Shown here: piece by piece, positions 62,942 to 64,000 of the stretch
Layout of the letters: each line of letters starts with the position of its first letter
Position numbering within the stretch: position 1 is the stretch's first letter
DNA from: an uncultured Schumannella sp.
Lineage (GTDB): Bacteria > Actinomycetota > Actinomycetes > Actinomycetales > Microbacteriaceae
Length of the DNA: 64,000 nt
Direction: 5' to 3'
NCBI RefSeq assembly: GCF_905479755.1
Contig: NZ_CAJQNT010000022.1
Location: 1 to 64,000, forward strand
Position numbers and translations under genes: made by a program
Notes under the pieces: generated by a model
Seen by the model: only the letters and a program-made list of their open reading frames with translations
What the model was told of the DNA's origin: nothing
The model's database searches: none

Positions 62942-63895
62942 ATGCCCCGAGTCGCCCCGCCGATCAGAGCTTTCGCGCTCGTGGCACTGTGCGGTGCGGT
63001 TCTGACCGGATGCGTCACCGATGCGGGCGAGTCCGAGCCCGCCGACGACACCGCCGAGGCTCTCGTCGCCGCCCCGTTGGGCCTTCCCCTCGTCGACGGT
63101 GTCACCGTGCAGGAGGGCCTCGTCTACTCCTCGCCCGACGGCACGGACCTCGCCCTGGATGCGTGCCTCCCGGCGACCGTGACGACCGAATCGCGCCCCG
63201 CGATCGTCTTCATTCACGGAGGTAGCTGGTACCGCGGCGCGCGCGACGAGCCGCTGTACCGCGAGACCTGCGAGTGGCTGGCGGGCGCCGGATACCCCAC
63301 CTTCTCGATCAGCTACCGGCTCTCCCCGACGGCGCACTTCCCTGATGCCACCGACGACGTGCGCGCGGCGCTCGCCTGGGTGCGCGAGCCCGCGCAGATT
63401 GCCGCCTTCGACCTCGACCCCGATCGGATCGCGCTGTTCGGCAGCTCGGCCGGCGGCACGCTCGCGTCCTGGGTCGGCACCGCGGGCGAGGGCGCGTGGT
63501 CGGCGGAGGGCCGGGTGGCGGCCGTCGTCGAACTGAGCGCCCCCATCGACCTGAGCGGCATCGCCGAAGACGCGCGGCTGACGCCGCGGCGTCTCGACTA
63601 TCTGGGATGCGTGTCCGACGCGGACTGCGCGGCGGCGGCGCTCGCCTCGCCGATCAGCGCGGTGGATGCCAGCGATCCACCGGTCTTCATCGTGCACTCG
63701 GAGGACGAGTTCGTTCCGGCCGAGCAGGGCGAGTTGTTCGCGACGGCGCTTGGCGCCGCGGGGGTGGACGTCGAGTTCCTCGTCGTGCCCGGCGACCGCC
63801 ACGCGATCATGCTGCTCGACGCCGACATCTCGGTGCGCATCCTCGACTTCCTGGCGCGCACGATCGGCGGCGAAGCGATCCTCGCCGCCGATTGA
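62942..63895 (+). CDS. Lipoprotein alpha/beta-hydrolase (esterase-like)
   Basis: 317 residues. A lipobox LTGC (residues 21-24) follows a short signal. The HSL-type esterase motifs are clear: oxyanion HGGSW, nucleophile FGSSAGGTLASW, acid in FIVHSEDEFVPA and His in GDRHAIML. TATGCT (62927-62932) lies 9 nt before ATG, so the leader is very short. Probably acts on ester substrates outside the membrane. The gap 62707-62941 shows no other gene. Confidence 0.88.
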   Translation: MPRVAPPIRAFALVALCGAVLTGCVTDAGESEPADDTAEALVAAPLGLPLVDGVTVQEGLVYSSPDGTDLALDACLPATVTTESRPAIVFIHGGSWYRGARDEPLYRETCEWLAGAGYPTFSISYRLSPTAHFPDATDDVRAALAWVREPAQIAAFDLDPDRIALFGSSAGGTLASWVGTAGEGAWSAEGRVAAVVELSAPIDLSGIAEDARLTPRRLDYLGCVSDADCAAAALASPISAVDASDPPVFIVHSEDEFVPAEQGELFATALGAAGVDVEFLVVPGDRHAIMLLDADISVRILDFLARTIGGEAILAAD

Positions 63896-63901
63896 GCGCC
63901 G

Positions 63902-64000
63902 TTAGCTCGCGCCCGCGGACTCCGACGCGGCCGCGCGCGCCTCGCGCTTCGCGGCGCGACGCTCGGAGGCGCCCTCGACGAGCGCGTAGAGCGTCGGCAG
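63902..64000 (-). CDS. C-terminal end of a likely RND efflux permease (partial)
   Basis: Thirty-two codons and a stop at the window edge, reading LPTLYALVEGASERRAAKRE, then ARAAASESAGAS. A membrane-helix end LPTLYALVE followed by a basic tail resembles the C-terminus of RND-family export permeases. The assignment rests on this short motif only. The gene continues beyond 64000. Confidence 0.5.
   Translation of the reverse strand: MPTLYALVEGASERRAAKREARAAASESAGAS

Overview
This 64 kb window is chromosomal DNA from a high-GC actinobacterium, most likely a member of Microbacteriaceae. The evidence for that is the gene order tilS-hpt-ftsH-folE-folP-folB-folK-DUF3180-PH-PH-DUF2520-panC-lysS, a Mycobacterium-type ArgA, a DUF222/HNH endonuclease, a DtxR/IdeR-type iron box, short intergenic palindromes built on CGATACG...CTACTCAACC, and many genes whose start codon sits 6-7 nt after a TANNNT -10 box (leaderless mRNAs). 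The family is an inference from gene content; no species is claimed.

Layout. 1-1.1 kb: 5'-truncated IS481-type transposase beside tRNA-Ser(CGA). 1.1-2.0 kb: ArsR repressor and SRPBCC protein with an operator over the promoter. 2.0-3.7 kb: two 82-bp palindromes, then radA. 3.7-7.8 kb: interspersed palindromes, an orphan HlyD-type adaptor with a truncated second adaptor, an anchored hypothetical protein, and an SGNH-like/GAF fusion. 8-14.1 kb: a complete mannitol phosphotransferase system (ptsI, mtlA, mtlF, mtlD; divergent DeoR regulator and ptsH). 14.1-21.3 kb: argA, class V aminotransferase, clpC, pirin, DUF385 protein and three very small membrane proteins. 21.3-24.6 kb: a 1073-residue Ig-like surface protein. 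24.7-36.6 kb: the lysS-to-tilS supercluster, covering translation, pantothenate, folate, membrane proteolysis and purine salvage. 36.6-40.5 kb: ppa, two cell-wall hydrolases with coiled coils (NlpC/P60 and M23), and tRNAs Glu-Asp-Phe. 40.5-49.6 kb: HNH endonuclease, DrrAB-like exporter, cmtR plus cation transporter, alpha/beta hydrolase, IclR regulator and thiolase, PLDc_N protein, D-amino-acid oxidase, small lysine-rich protein, methyltransferase. 49.6-54.1 kb: acyl-CoA oxidase-like enzyme, membrane protein, RecQ. 54.1-58.7 kb: iron-siderophore uptake (siderophore-interacting reductase divergent from a binding protein, two permeases and an ATPase, with a shared iron box). 58.7-64 kb: two tandem EamA exporters, a DEAD-box helicase with a repetitive Arg/Asp-rich N-terminus, a lipoprotein esterase, and the C-terminal end of a likely RND permease running off the window.

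The most unusual observation is an 87-bp palindromic element with 20-bp inverted ends, present twice (26188-26274 and 36443-36529) at identical length and about 82% identity. Both copies lie inside essential genes and in the same reading frame. One forms the N-terminus of lysyl-tRNA synthetase and supplies its Shine-Dalgarno and start codon. The other forms a 29-codon insert in tRNA-Ile lysidine synthetase just before the ATP-binding loop. This looks like a protein-coding mobile palindrome. Other points of interest are the large set of leaderless promoters, two genes that appear to start at CTG, and an SGNH-like domain without its usual nucleophile fused to a GAF domain.
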